From Micromonospora sp. CP22 (GTDB lineage Bacteria; Actinomycetota; Actinomycetes; Mycobacteriales; Micromonosporaceae), in assembly GCF_009712475.1 (NCBI RefSeq), contig NZ_VCJO01000002.1:434001-498000 (forward strand): a stretch of DNA of 64,000 nt. Reading direction: 5' to 3'. The position numbers and the translations under genes were made by a program. Shown in pieces: positions 45,358-55,106 of this stretch. A model generated the notes under the pieces. That model was not told the origin of the DNA. It ran no database searches and worked only from the letters and a program-made list of their open reading frames with translations. Each line of letters begins with the position of its first letter. The first letter of the stretch is position 1.

Positions 45358-46825
45358 AGCGGCCGAACCAGACGGCCTTCGGACGCCGGAACTCCTCGAC
45401 ACCGGCCCGGCCGCCGAGTCGGCCGTACCCGCTGTGCCCGGTCCCCCCGAACGGCGTCGCGGGGGACAGCCCGGAGAAGCCGTTGACCCACACCGCCCCC
45501 GCGTCCAACGCCCGGACCAGGCGGTGCGCCCGACGCAGGTCGGTGGTGTGCAGGTAGGCCGCCAACCCGTAGCGGGTGCCGTTGGCCACGGCCACCGCGT
45601 CGTCCTCGGTGGAGAATCGGGAGAAGGCCAGCACCGGCCCCAGGACCTCCTCCTGCACCAGCTCGGCGGCCGGTTCGACGCCGGAGAAGACGGTGGGAGC
45701 CACGAAGTACCCGTCAGCCAGGTCGCCGCCGAGCCGCTCGCCCCCGATGACCAACTTGCCCACGGCGGCGTCCCGGCGGGCCCGGTCGATGACCTCGGTG
45801 CAGTGGTCGACGGCCGCCTGGGACACCAGCGGGCCGAGCACCGTGCCCGGCCGCTGCGGGTCGCCGACCACCAGCTTCGACAGCCGGCTCAGGACCAGGT
45901 CGAGCACCCGGTCGTAGACGGAGTCCTCGACCAGGATCCGGCTGGCCCGCGCACAGGCCTGCCCGTTGAGGATCACCGCACCGGACAGGGCCTGCCGGGC
46001 CGCCGCCCGAAGGTCGGCGTCGGCGAAGATCAGGTGGGCGGAGCTGCCACCGAGTTCGAGACTGGCCGGGGTGAGCCGCTCGGCGGCGGCGGTCAGGATC
46101 CGGCGGGCGGTCGGGACACCGCCGGTCAGGTGGATCTTGTCGACCCCGGCGGTACGCACCAGCGCCTCGCCCCCGACGGCGTCGGAGGTGACCACGTTGA
46201 CCAGGCCGGTCGGTAGGCCCGCCCGCCGGCAGTGCTCACCGATCCGCACCGCGGTGAACGGTGCCAACTCGGACGGCTTCACCACCACCGCGTTACCGGC
46301 CGCCAGCACCGGCCCGAGCACCTGCCCGAGCATGGCCACCGCGCCGTTGTAGGGCAGCAGGGCGGCCACCACACCGTACGGCTCGTCGAGGGTGTGGCTC
46401 CAGCCGTGACCGACCGCCCCGGCCACCACCTCGCCGCCGGACTTGTCGATCCAGCCCGCGTTGTAGCGCAGGAAGTCGGCGGCCACCTGGGGCGTGGCGG
46501 CGGCGAACTGACGGGGCAGGCCGATCTCCAGGACCTGCAACTCGGTGAGCGTCTCGGCGTCTTCGATGATCAGGTCGGCCAGTCGCAGCAGCGCGTCGCG
46601 TCGACCGGCGGGCGGCATCGCCCACCAACGGGGCAGGGCGGAACGGGCGGCGGCGACCGCCGCCGACATCTCGGCCGCCCCGCCGCCGACCACCTCGACG
46701 GTGGGTCGACCGGTCGCGGCGTAGTGATGACGGTAGATGCCGCCGGTCGCCGACGGGACGTGGTCCCCGCCGATCAGGACGGCGCTCGTGGGGATGCGGT
46801 CGAGCGGTGGATCGAGAACGGCCAC
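45356..46825 (-). CDS. Aldehyde dehydrogenase (NAD(P)+-dependent)
   Basis: 489 aa from GTG 46825. PYNGAVAMLGQVLGPVLAAGNAVVVKPSE (cofactor region), ASLELGGSSAHLIFADADL with the general-base Glu, LNGQACARASRILV with the nucleophilic Cys and EEVLGPVLAFSRF. All catalytic elements are intact. The N-terminal extension open to 46945 has no family similarity. It may oxidise an aldehyde formed by the pathway. Confidence 0.92.
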   Translation of the reverse strand: MAVLDPPLDRIPTSAVLIGGDHVPSATGGIYRHHYAATGRPTVEVVGGGAAEMSAAVAAARSALPRWWAMPPAGRRDALLRLADLIIEDAETLTELQVLEIGLPRQFAAATPQVAADFLRYNAGWIDKSGGEVVAGAVGHGWSHTLDEPYGVVAALLPYNGAVAMLGQVLGPVLAAGNAVVVKPSELAPFTAVRIGEHCRRAGLPTGLVNVVTSDAVGGEALVRTAGVDKIHLTGGVPTARRILTAAAERLTPASLELGGSSAHLIFADADLRAAARQALSGAVILNGQACARASRILVEDSVYDRVLDLVLSRLSKLVVGDPQRPGTVLGPLVSQAAVDHCTEVIDRARRDAAVGKLVIGGERLGGDLADGYFVAPTVFSGVEPAAELVQEEVLGPVLAFSRFSTEDDAVAVANGTRYGLAAYLHTTDLRRAHRLVRALDAGAVWVNGFSGLSPATPFGGTGHSGYGRLGGRAGVEEFRRPKAVWFGR

Positions 46826-46947
46826 AGCCCGGATGCTAATCGTCGTCCCTGCCCAGTGCGGTTGCGCGCAGCTCGCACACCGGTGTCCTAGACGGGCGTC
46901 GACCGTAGACTTCGCTCGATCTTCGGCCCGACGAGGGGACAACACGC
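46826..46947 (+). promoter_or_regulatory. Divergent promoter region, aldehyde dehydrogenase/flavin monooxygenase
   Basis: 122 bases between two divergent starts. Candidate -10-like hexamers TAGACG (46889) and TAGACT (46906) are present without well-spaced -35 boxes. A GAGGGG ribosome binding site precedes ATG 46948. No StrR-type site was found. Confidence 0.3.
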
Positions 46948-48303
46948 ATGCATCTCGCCGTGTTCACCCAGTGCTCGCCCGCACCGCAGTTCAAGGGCAT
47001 GTGGCGGGATCCGCAGGACCGCACCGCAGAGGGTTACAAGAGCCTGTCCCACTGGACCGCGCTCGCCCGACGGCTTGAGGACGCCCGCGTCGACACGCTG
47101 TTCTTCGCCGACGTCTTCGGCCTCTACGACGTCTACCAGGGGTCGTGGGCGGCGGCCGTCCGGCACGGTGTGCAGGTCCCGATGATCGATCCGACGCTGT
47201 TGCTGCCCGCGATGGCCGCGGTCACCCGGCACCTGGGCTTCGCGGTCACCTACTCCACCACCTATCACCAGCCCTACCAGGCAGCCCGACTGTTCTCCTC
47301 GCTCGACCACCTGACCGACGGCCGGGTCGGCTGGAACATGGTCACCTCCTATCTGCGGTCGGCGGCCGAGAACGGGATGGGCGAGTTCCTCGACCACGAC
47401 GTCCGTTACGACCGCGCTGACGAGTACGTGGAGGTCGTGCGGGCGCTGTGGGAGGAAAGCTGGGAGGACGACGCGGTCGTCCGCGACGCGGCCAACGACA
47501 CCTTCACCGACCCGGACCGGGTGCACGAGATCGGCCACGCCGGGAAGTGGTTCTCCGTCCGGGGCCCACACCAGTGCGAGCCGTCACCACAGCGGACACC
47601 ACTGCTGTTCCAGGCGGGCGCGTCACCCCGGGGCATCGAGTTCGCGGCCCGCCACGCGGAGGTCGTCTTCCTCACCCTGGCCGATCCGGAGACCGGGGCG
47701 AAGAAGGTCGCCGAGCTGCGGCAGGCGGCGAGCCGGGCGGGCCGCGATCCCCGGTCGATCAAAGCGTTGCAGGGCTCGATGACGATGGTCGGCGCCGATC
47801 GGGAGCAGGCCCGCGCCCGGGCCAAGCTCTACTCCCAGTTGTGGAGCGGCGAGGGACAGCTGGCCAAGTGGTGCGGCTGGATGGACTTCGACATCGCCGC
47901 GTATCCCGACGACGCCCCGGTCAGCGACATCCGTGGTCAGGCCAGCCACTCCTTCCTCGACTTCCTGCGTCGGCTGAGCCCCGACCGGGAGTGGACCGTC
48001 GGCGACATCCGCTACATCGCCTCCCGGCCCCGCCGGGCCCGCCGTGACGCGCCGATGATGCTGTTCGGCACGGCCGAGGAGGTGGCCGACCGGATGGAGC
48101 AGTGGCTCGAAATCGCCGACGTCGACGGATTCAACCTGGTGCCCTGCCCACCCTCGGTCGCGATCGACGACATCTGCGACCTGCTGGTGCCGGAGTTGCA
48201 GCGCCGAGGGCTGTTCCGTACCGCCTACGACCCGGCCGAGAGCACCCAGCGGGAACGCTACTTCGGTGCCGGGGTCCGCCACTATCCGAAGGGTGTGCGA
48301 TGA
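46948..48303 (+). CDS. LLM-class flavin-dependent monooxygenase (NtaA/SnaA/DszA family)
   Basis: 451 aa. The N-terminal segment SLSHWTALARRLEDARVDTLFFADVFGLYDVYQGS and VTSYLRSAAENGMGEFLDHDVRYDRADEYVEVVRALW are typical of the class II, FMNH2-using monooxygenases NtaA, SnaA and DszA. QAGASPRGIEFAARHAEVVF is the FMN-phosphate region. Such enzymes need a reduced-flavin supplier; an NADPH:FMN reductase is encoded at 56749. Its stop overlaps the ATG of NRPS-3. Confidence 0.9.
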   Translation: MHLAVFTQCSPAPQFKGMWRDPQDRTAEGYKSLSHWTALARRLEDARVDTLFFADVFGLYDVYQGSWAAAVRHGVQVPMIDPTLLLPAMAAVTRHLGFAVTYSTTYHQPYQAARLFSSLDHLTDGRVGWNMVTSYLRSAAENGMGEFLDHDVRYDRADEYVEVVRALWEESWEDDAVVRDAANDTFTDPDRVHEIGHAGKWFSVRGPHQCEPSPQRTPLLFQAGASPRGIEFAARHAEVVFLTLADPETGAKKVAELRQAASRAGRDPRSIKALQGSMTMVGADREQARARAKLYSQLWSGEGQLAKWCGWMDFDIAAYPDDAPVSDIRGQASHSFLDFLRRLSPDREWTVGDIRYIASRPRRARRDAPMMLFGTAEEVADRMEQWLEIADVDGFNLVPCPPSVAIDDICDLLVPELQRRGLFRTAYDPAESTQRERYFGAGVRHYPKGVR

Positions 48304-51300
48304 CGCGGAAACCGCCGCTGCTACCGGCCGACCCGGCGCCGGAGAGCGCCCCGCTGGCGTACTCGCAGGAAGGGCTCTGGTTCCTCCAGCAGCTCGACGC
48401 GGCCAACACCGCCTACACCGTCCCGCTGTCGTTGCGGCTGGCCCCCGAGGTCACCAGGACGAGCTTCGAGGCGGCTCTCACCGCACTGGTGGACCGGCAC
48501 GACGCGCTGCGGCTACGGTTCCAGGCCGACGGCAGCGACGCGCCGACCCTCCGCGTCGGCCCCGGCTACCTGCCGGAGGTGCGCTGGCACGAGACGGTCG
48601 ACGACGACCGGTGGCACGAGCTGGTCGCCGAGGTCATGCGGGAACCCTTCGACCTGACCAGCGGTCGCCTCGTACGCGGAGTCGGCGCACCCGCACCCGG
48701 CGGTGGACACCGGGTGTGCCTGGCCATCCCGCACATCGTCGCCGACGGCTGGTCGGTACGGCTCATCTCACGTGACCTCGCCGCGCTGCACTCCGGGACG
48801 GAACTGCCCCGGCTACCGGTGACCTTCGCCGACTTCGCCACCTGGCAGCGCGGTTGGCTGCGGGGCGAGGCGCTCGACGCCGAGGTGGCCTACTGGCGGG
48901 ACGAACTCGCCACCTCGACCCCGCTGGTGCTGCCTACCGACTTCACGCCGGGGCCGATGACCACCGCGACCGCGGCCGTGGCCACCATGATGTTGCCCGC
49001 CGAGGTCACCGCCGACCTGCTCGCCGTGGCCCGATCGGCCCGCGCGACCGGGTTCGTCGCCACCACCGCGTTGGTCGCCGCGCTGCTGGCCCGTTGGACG
49101 TCCGAGCGTGACCTGCTGCTGGGCACCGCGACCGCCGGGCGCACCATGGCCGCCCTCACCGACGTGGTGGGCAACTTCGTCAACACCGTCGCGCTGCGGG
49201 TCGACCTGACCGACGACCCGTCGTTCCGGGAACTGCTGGGGCGGGTCCGCACCAAGGTCCTCCAGGCGATGCGACACGCGGACGCCCCGTTCCACCATGT
49301 CGTCGCCGACCTCGCGCCCCGACGCGACCTGCACCGACAGCCCGTGTTCAACGTGGTGATCGCGCATCAGGAGTTCACCGGCGCGGCGGCCGACGACGAC
49401 GGGGCGATCCGGCTCGAACCTCAGGAGACGGCCGCCGTCGTGGCCAGTCACTTCGACCTCGACGCGGAGACCGCCGTGGTCGACGGTCAGCTCTCCTGCC
49501 TGCTCATCTATCGGGCCGACCTGTTCGCCGCGCCGACCATCGAACGGCTCCGCGACCACCTGGTGGCGTTGGCCCGGCAGGTGGCCCGGGAGCCGGACAC
49601 GCCCCTGTTCGACCTGCCGCTGACCGGTGACCTGGCCGCCGGACTGCCCGCCGAGCCGCCACCCGCCCCGGAGGTCACGCTGCTCGCGGCCATCGCCGAG
49701 CACGCGCGGCACCGCCCCGACACCGAGGCGGTGGCCACCGACTCCGGCGCGTTGACCTACGCCGAACTCGTGCACGCGGCGGAGGGGAAGGCCGCCGGGC
49801 TGCGGCAGGCGGGCGTCGGTCGAGGCGACGTCGTGGCGGTGTCCGGACCGCTCCGTCCCGAGGCGATCGTCGACGCGCTCGCCGTCCTACGCTGCGGCGC
49901 GGCCTACACGCTCGTCGACCCGGGCGATCCGCCGGTCCCCGGCGTCACGCACCACGCCGACACGGTGGCGGCTCTCGACGCCGACCCCGGCGAGGACTGG
50001 CCGACGCCGCTGGACGTGGCGGTCCTCCAGGTCACCCCGGACGGCCCGGTGCTGGTCGACCACGGCAATCTCGCGGCCGTGTCGGCCGGCGTCGAGTTGG
50101 GACCGGACGAGCCGGTGCTGCTCCTCGACGGGTTCCCGCTCGCCTTCTGGGCCGTCCTGCGGGCCGGTGGGACCTGTTTGCTGGCCGACAGCGGCGACGT
50201 GGTGGGCGAGGTGTCCCGGCACGCGCCGTCGACCCTGCTGCTGACCGCCGAGCAACTGGCCGACGTCATCGACGCCGACCCCGACGCGTTGGATCCGGTC
50301 GACACCGTCGTCGTCGCCGGTGACCCGGTGGCGCTCGCCGAGCTGCCGGTGCCCCAGCCGGTACGGCGTACCCACAGCCGCGCCGAGACGACCGGGATCG
50401 CGACCGCGTGCACCGCCCCGGCGGGTGAGCCTCGGATCATCGGTACGCCGGTCGACGGCGCGACCGCCCACGTGCTGGACGAGCGGATGCGCCCGGTGCC
50501 GCCGGGCATGGTGGGACGCCTCTACCTCGGAGGGTCGGGCGTCACCGTCGGGTACCACGGGCAGCCCGCCCGCACGGCCGAGCGGTACCGACCCGACCCG
50601 TTCGGACCGCCGGGTGGGCGCCTGTTCGACACCGGCGATCGGGCGTTCGTCGACACCGACGGCAACCTGCGCTGGTTCGACCGCCGCGACCGCCGAGTGA
50701 CCGTCGGCGGTGTCCCGGTCGACCTCGCCGAGGTGGAACGGGTACTGACCGACGACCCACGGGTGCGCCGGGCGGCGGTGGTCAGCCACCGCTCCGGTGG
50801 GCGCACCCGGCTCGCCGCGTTCGTCGACACCGCGCCCGAACAGCTCACCGGCGTGTTGGCCGGTGCCGCCCGCGCGGTCGGTGGCGCGGCACTGCCCGAG
50901 CACGCCGAGGTCGCACCGGACCTGCCCGCCGAGCCGGATCACGCCGCGCTGCTGGCCCGCCTGCGTCGGGCCGAGGCCGCGCCCGACCCGGAGCGGGTCG
51001 CCGGCTACGAACGCCTGGTCGGCGAGGTGTGGCGGAAGGTGCTCGGCATCGACGACTTCACCGTCACCGACAGCTTCTTCGACGTCGGTGGTCACTCCCT
51101 GCTGGCGCTGCCGGTGCTGCGCGGGGTCCAGGACGCCACCGGCATCACCCTGCCGCTGGCGTCGCTCTTCGACTTCCCCACCGTGCGTGACCTGGCCCGC
51201 CATCTGGCCGACCGGGACGACGGGCCGTCGCCGCTGCGTCGACCGGACGCGGACCGGCACGCGCCAGCACCGCTGACCCACGGGCAGGAGGCGCTCTGGA

Positions 51301-54300
51301 TCCTCGACCAGCTGGGCGAGGCACAGCACGCGTTCAACGTGCCGATCAGCGTCCGGCTGGCCGCCGACGCCGACCGTGACCGGGTGGAGCAGGCCGTGGC
51401 GACGCTGATCCGCCGCCACGAGGCCCTGCGTACCCGTTACGAGGCGGGCCCGGACGGCACTCCACACCAGGTGGTGATCGCCCCGTACCCACCCGCTCTG
51501 GCCTGGCACGACCTGCGTGACCTGACCGACGACGCGGCGCGGCGGCGTACCTCCGAGCTGTTCTCCGCCGTCTACACCGAGCCCTTCGACCTGGCCGGCG
51601 GGAGGGTGCTGCGCGGCATCGTGGTCCGCGACCGGACCGCCTGCACGGTGTTGCTGGCCTGCCACCACATCGCGGTCGACGCCTGGTCCCGGGCGGTGCT
51701 GACCCGCGAGCTGCGGGCGGCGTACCGGGACGAGACCCTGCCCGAACCGGCGGCGCAGATGGCCGACGTCGCGCACTGGCAGCGTCGCCAACTGACCGGC
51801 GAGGTGCTCGACCAGAAGCTGCGGTACTGGCAGGAGCGGTTGGCCGGTGCCCCACCACTGGAACTGCCGACCAGCCCCCGCAGGACCTCCGGAAGCCCCT
51901 CGACCGACGCGGGAATGGTGACGGCCCGGTGGGATCCGGAGGTCACCGCCGGTCTGCTCCGGCTGGCCGCCAGCGAACAGGTCACCCCGTACGCGGCCGT
52001 CGCCAGCCTCCTCGCGGCCTGCCTGGCCCCCTACACCACCAGCGGTGACGTGGTCTTCGGGTCGAGCCTGACCGGCCGGCTGCTGGCCGAGATGGCCGAC
52101 CTGGTCGGTCTGCTCACCAACACCGTGATGCTGCGGGCCGACGCGACCGACGACCCGTCGTTCCGCACGCTGCTGCGCCGGATGCGCACCGAGACGATGA
52201 CCGCCCAGCAGCATCAGGACACCCCCTACGAGCTGGTCGTCCCGACGATGGGTGGGCAGTCCGACGGCGGACGCAACCCGCTGTCCGACGTGCTGCTGGT
52301 GCACACCGCTCACTCCGGCGACGAGTTGGCGGCGGCCCTCGACCGACCTGGCGACGAGCCACCGATGGCGGTGGGGCCGCGCTTCGGCGTGGAGGTGCAC
52401 ACCACACTGCTCGACGACACGCTCGCGCTCGTCGTCATCTTCCGGTCGGCCAGCTACGACACCGCCGACATGCGGGCCCTGCTCGACCGGATGAACGCCC
52501 TCGCCGTCGCGGTCGTCGAGCAGCCCGACCGGGCCCTGTCCGACGTCCGCCCGGTGGAGCGGCCCGAACCACGGCTGGCCGCCGGGCCGGTCGAACCGGT
52601 CCCGTTCCACTCGCCCGTCGCCATGATCGATGACCAGGCGGCCCGGCATCCCGACGCGGTGGCGGTGGTCGACGAGACCGGTTGCCTCTCGTACGCCGAG
52701 TTGGTCACGCGGGCCAACCGCTACGCCCGACATCTACGTGAGACGGGGATCCGTCGGGGCGACGTGGTCGCCGTGTGCCGACGACGCGACGTCCACCGGG
52801 TCGTCGTACTGCTGGGCATCCTCAAGGCCGGTGCCGCCTACCTTCCGTTGGACCCCACCCACCCGCCGCGCCGCATCCACCATGCGCTCCAGCAGGCCCG
52901 CCCGGCGCTCCTGGTCGCCGACGACCTGGGTTCGCTGCTGGCCACCGACGAGGTGCCGGTGCGCGACTACCAACCCGACGACCCGGCCGTCGCCGGTCAA
53001 CCGCCGACGCCACCCGAGGTCGAGCTGGGCCCGGACGACCTGGCCAACGTCCTGTTCACCTCCGGTTCGACGGGTACGCCGAAGGGGGTGGCCGTACCGC
53101 ACGGCGCTCTCGCCAACTTCTTCCACGGTGCCCGGCACTGGCTCGCCCTGGCACCGGGTGACCGGATGCTCCAGCTCGCCCCGCACACCTTCGACGTGGC
53201 CACTCTCGAACTGCTGGCGCCGTTGTGCGCGGGCGCGGCCACCATCAGCGCGCCGGTCGACGTGCTCGCCGATGATCTCGCCACGCTGGTGCACCGTTAC
53301 CAGGTGACCGTCGTCTTCCTCGTCCCGCCGCTGCTGGACCTGGCCATCGACCGGGGCGTGGCCAGGTTGGCCCCGCTGCGCCGGATCGTCTCCGGCGGCG
53401 ACGTGATCGCCACGTCGAGCTTCAACACCCTGCACTGCGGTGAGCCACCACGGCGTCTCATGCCCGTCTACGGTCCGACCGAGACCGCGGTGATCGCCTC
53501 CGTCCTCACCGGGGACGACCTCGACGACGGGGAGATGACCGGGCCGGTGCCGATCGGTCGACCGGTCGCCAACGTGCACTGGTACGTCATGGACTCCCGG
53601 ATGCGGCCGGTCCCCCGGGGCACACGCGGCGAGATCTACATCGGCGGCGCGGGGGTCACGCGTGGCTACCTGGGCCGACCGGACCTGACCGCCGACCGGT
53701 TCCTGCCCGACCCGTTCGGTCCCCCCGGCTCCCGGATGTACCGCACCGGCGACCTCGGGCGGCAACGTCCGGACGGGGTGATGGAGTTCGGCGGCCGGGC
53801 GGACACCCAGGTGAAGATCCGGGGGTACCGGATCGAGTTGGAGGAGATCGAGCACGCGATGCGGTCGCACCCGCAGGTGCGGTTCGCCGCCGCGAAGGTG
53901 CACCGCGCGGAGACCGGCCCGGTCCTCGTCGGCTACTTCGTGCCGGAGGACGACAGCACCACCACCGATCCGGAGGAGATCCGCCGCCACCTCGCCGACC
54001 TGCTGCCGCCGTACGCGGTGCCGGCGGTCGTGGAGACGGTGCCGACCCTCCCGCTGTCGATCCACGGCAAGCTCGACCGGGACGCCCTGCCGGAGCCCCG
54101 GATCGAGGCGGCCCCGGACTCCGGCTCACCCCGTACCTCGTTGGAGGGTGAGGTCACGAAGGTCTGGTCGGCGGTGCTGGGCCGGCAGGTCGGGGTGCAC
54201 GACGACTTCTTCGCCGCTGGCGGACACTCGCTGCTCGTGGTGCACGCCACCGATCGGCTCCGCGCCGACCTGGGCTGGGACGTGCCGCTGCGGCTGCTCT

Positions 54301-55106
54301 TCGACCACCCGTCGGTGGCCCGGTACGCCGCCGCGCTGGAGCGGCTGCGGCAGGACGGCGAGCGGCCGACCGGTGTCGTCCATCGGCGACAGTGGCGCAG
54401 CCAACTGCTGGGCACCCTCCGGCGGGTCGACCTGTACGTGCCGCCGGGCTATTCGCCAGCTGCCGGAGACACCCTGCTGGTCGCCCCGGACGGGTCGGAT
54501 TTCGTCGACGTGATGCGGGCGCCGGGCGTCCTCGACGACCTCGCCCACGCCGGGCGGATACCACCGACTCCGGCGCTGTTCGTCTCCCACCCCGACTGGT
54601 CGACACGCCAGGCCGAACTGTCGGAGGGGGTCGCCTTCGTCGACGCGCTGATGGCCGAGGCGGTGCCGCTGGCCTGTGAGTGGCTCGGGCTCGACCCAGA
54701 TCGGGTACGGGTCGTCGCAGCCGGTGCCAGCCTCGGTGCCGTCGCCGCCGTCACCGCGGCCGTGCGGCACCCACGGATGGTCGACGGCGTGCTGGCCCTG
54801 TCCGGTCCGCTGTGGTGGTCGCCAGCCGGTGAGGAGCCCGGCTGGCTGCTGCGTCGAAGCGACGCCGCCCCGGGCACCCGGTTCCACGTGTACGCGGCCG
54901 AGGGTGACGATCCGCGTATCCGCGCCTGGAGCGTACAGCTGGCCGACGCGCTGACCGCCGCCGGCAATCCGGTCCGTCATGTGGCCGGTCCAGGCGGGCA
55001 CACGTTCGCCACCTGGCAGGACCACCTACCGGAGGCGCTGGGCTGGGTCCTGTCGGCATCGGCCCGGCAACCGATCGAGGAGGTGCGCGGTGCTGGACGG
55101 CTGTGA
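48300..55106 (+). CDS. NRPS-3: C-A(degenerate)-PCP-C-A-PCP-esterase
   Basis: 2268 aa. C1 (PHIVADGWS, catalytic His145); A1-like region about 455-895 with almost all core motifs lost; intact PCP (GGHSLL, Ser933); C2 (HHIAVDAWS, His1122-1123, Asp1127); A2 (TSGSTG near 1587, YGPTETA, TGDLGR, NGK-like IHGKLDR); PCP (GGHSLL, Ser1977); and a C-terminal esterase domain. The latter resembles enterochelin esterase/Fes (VAAGASLGAVAA with Ser2144, GGHTFATW with His2234), not a normal TE. My reading of the A2 pocket is D-V-L-F-I-S-V-V-I, which I cannot assign. A1 lacks TSGSTG, YGPTE and the A10 Lys, so its PCP must be charged in trans. It overlaps the aryl ligase by 17 bases. Confidence 0.9.
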   Translation: MTRKPPLLPADPAPESAPLAYSQEGLWFLQQLDAANTAYTVPLSLRLAPEVTRTSFEAALTALVDRHDALRLRFQADGSDAPTLRVGPGYLPEVRWHETVDDDRWHELVAEVMREPFDLTSGRLVRGVGAPAPGGGHRVCLAIPHIVADGWSVRLISRDLAALHSGTELPRLPVTFADFATWQRGWLRGEALDAEVAYWRDELATSTPLVLPTDFTPGPMTTATAAVATMMLPAEVTADLLAVARSARATGFVATTALVAALLARWTSERDLLLGTATAGRTMAALTDVVGNFVNTVALRVDLTDDPSFRELLGRVRTKVLQAMRHADAPFHHVVADLAPRRDLHRQPVFNVVIAHQEFTGAAADDDGAIRLEPQETAAVVASHFDLDAETAVVDGQLSCLLIYRADLFAAPTIERLRDHLVALARQVAREPDTPLFDLPLTGDLAAGLPAEPPPAPEVTLLAAIAEHARHRPDTEAVATDSGALTYAELVHAAEGKAAGLRQAGVGRGDVVAVSGPLRPEAIVDALAVLRCGAAYTLVDPGDPPVPGVTHHADTVAALDADPGEDWPTPLDVAVLQVTPDGPVLVDHGNLAAVSAGVELGPDEPVLLLDGFPLAFWAVLRAGGTCLLADSGDVVGEVSRHAPSTLLLTAEQLADVIDADPDALDPVDTVVVAGDPVALAELPVPQPVRRTHSRAETTGIATACTAPAGEPRIIGTPVDGATAHVLDERMRPVPPGMVGRLYLGGSGVTVGYHGQPARTAERYRPDPFGPPGGRLFDTGDRAFVDTDGNLRWFDRRDRRVTVGGVPVDLAEVERVLTDDPRVRRAAVVSHRSGGRTRLAAFVDTAPEQLTGVLAGAARAVGGAALPEHAEVAPDLPAEPDHAALLARLRRAEAAPDPERVAGYERLVGEVWRKVLGIDDFTVTDSFFDVGGHSLLALPVLRGVQDATGITLPLASLFDFPTVRDLARHLADRDDGPSPLRRPDADRHAPAPLTHGQEALWILDQLGEAQHAFNVPISVRLAADADRDRVEQAVATLIRRHEALRTRYEAGPDGTPHQVVIAPYPPALAWHDLRDLTDDAARRRTSELFSAVYTEPFDLAGGRVLRGIVVRDRTACTVLLACHHIAVDAWSRAVLTRELRAAYRDETLPEPAAQMADVAHWQRRQLTGEVLDQKLRYWQERLAGAPPLELPTSPRRTSGSPSTDAGMVTARWDPEVTAGLLRLAASEQVTPYAAVASLLAACLAPYTTSGDVVFGSSLTGRLLAEMADLVGLLTNTVMLRADATDDPSFRTLLRRMRTETMTAQQHQDTPYELVVPTMGGQSDGGRNPLSDVLLVHTAHSGDELAAALDRPGDEPPMAVGPRFGVEVHTTLLDDTLALVVIFRSASYDTADMRALLDRMNALAVAVVEQPDRALSDVRPVERPEPRLAAGPVEPVPFHSPVAMIDDQAARHPDAVAVVDETGCLSYAELVTRANRYARHLRETGIRRGDVVAVCRRRDVHRVVVLLGILKAGAAYLPLDPTHPPRRIHHALQQARPALLVADDLGSLLATDEVPVRDYQPDDPAVAGQPPTPPEVELGPDDLANVLFTSGSTGTPKGVAVPHGALANFFHGARHWLALAPGDRMLQLAPHTFDVATLELLAPLCAGAATISAPVDVLADDLATLVHRYQVTVVFLVPPLLDLAIDRGVARLAPLRRIVSGGDVIATSSFNTLHCGEPPRRLMPVYGPTETAVIASVLTGDDLDDGEMTGPVPIGRPVANVHWYVMDSRMRPVPRGTRGEIYIGGAGVTRGYLGRPDLTADRFLPDPFGPPGSRMYRTGDLGRQRPDGVMEFGGRADTQVKIRGYRIELEEIEHAMRSHPQVRFAAAKVHRAETGPVLVGYFVPEDDSTTTDPEEIRRHLADLLPPYAVPAVVETVPTLPLSIHGKLDRDALPEPRIEAAPDSGSPRTSLEGEVTKVWSAVLGRQVGVHDDFFAAGGHSLLVVHATDRLRADLGWDVPLRLLFDHPSVARYAAALERLRQDGERPTGVVHRRQWRSQLLGTLRRVDLYVPPGYSPAAGDTLLVAPDGSDFVDVMRAPGVLDDLAHAGRIPPTPALFVSHPDWSTRQAELSEGVAFVDALMAEAVPLACEWLGLDPDRVRVVAAGASLGAVAAVTAAVRHPRMVDGVLALSGPLWWSPAGEEPGWLLRRSDAAPGTRFHVYAAEGDDPRIRAWSVQLADALTAAGNPVRHVAGPGGHTFATWQDHLPEALGWVLSASARQPIEEVRGAGRL

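Noticed and set aside
49670..50995. Frameshift or sequencing error as the cause of the degenerate A domain
   Set aside because: The reading frame is open over the whole protein and the flanking outline motifs stay in register. The loss is by substitution and small deletions.
49887..54065. Two very long minus-strand open frames (948 and 443 codons) opposite NRPS-3
   Set aside because: They are antisense shadows of a high-GC gene with no recognisable domain. The plus strand gives continuous C, A, PCP and esterase motifs.
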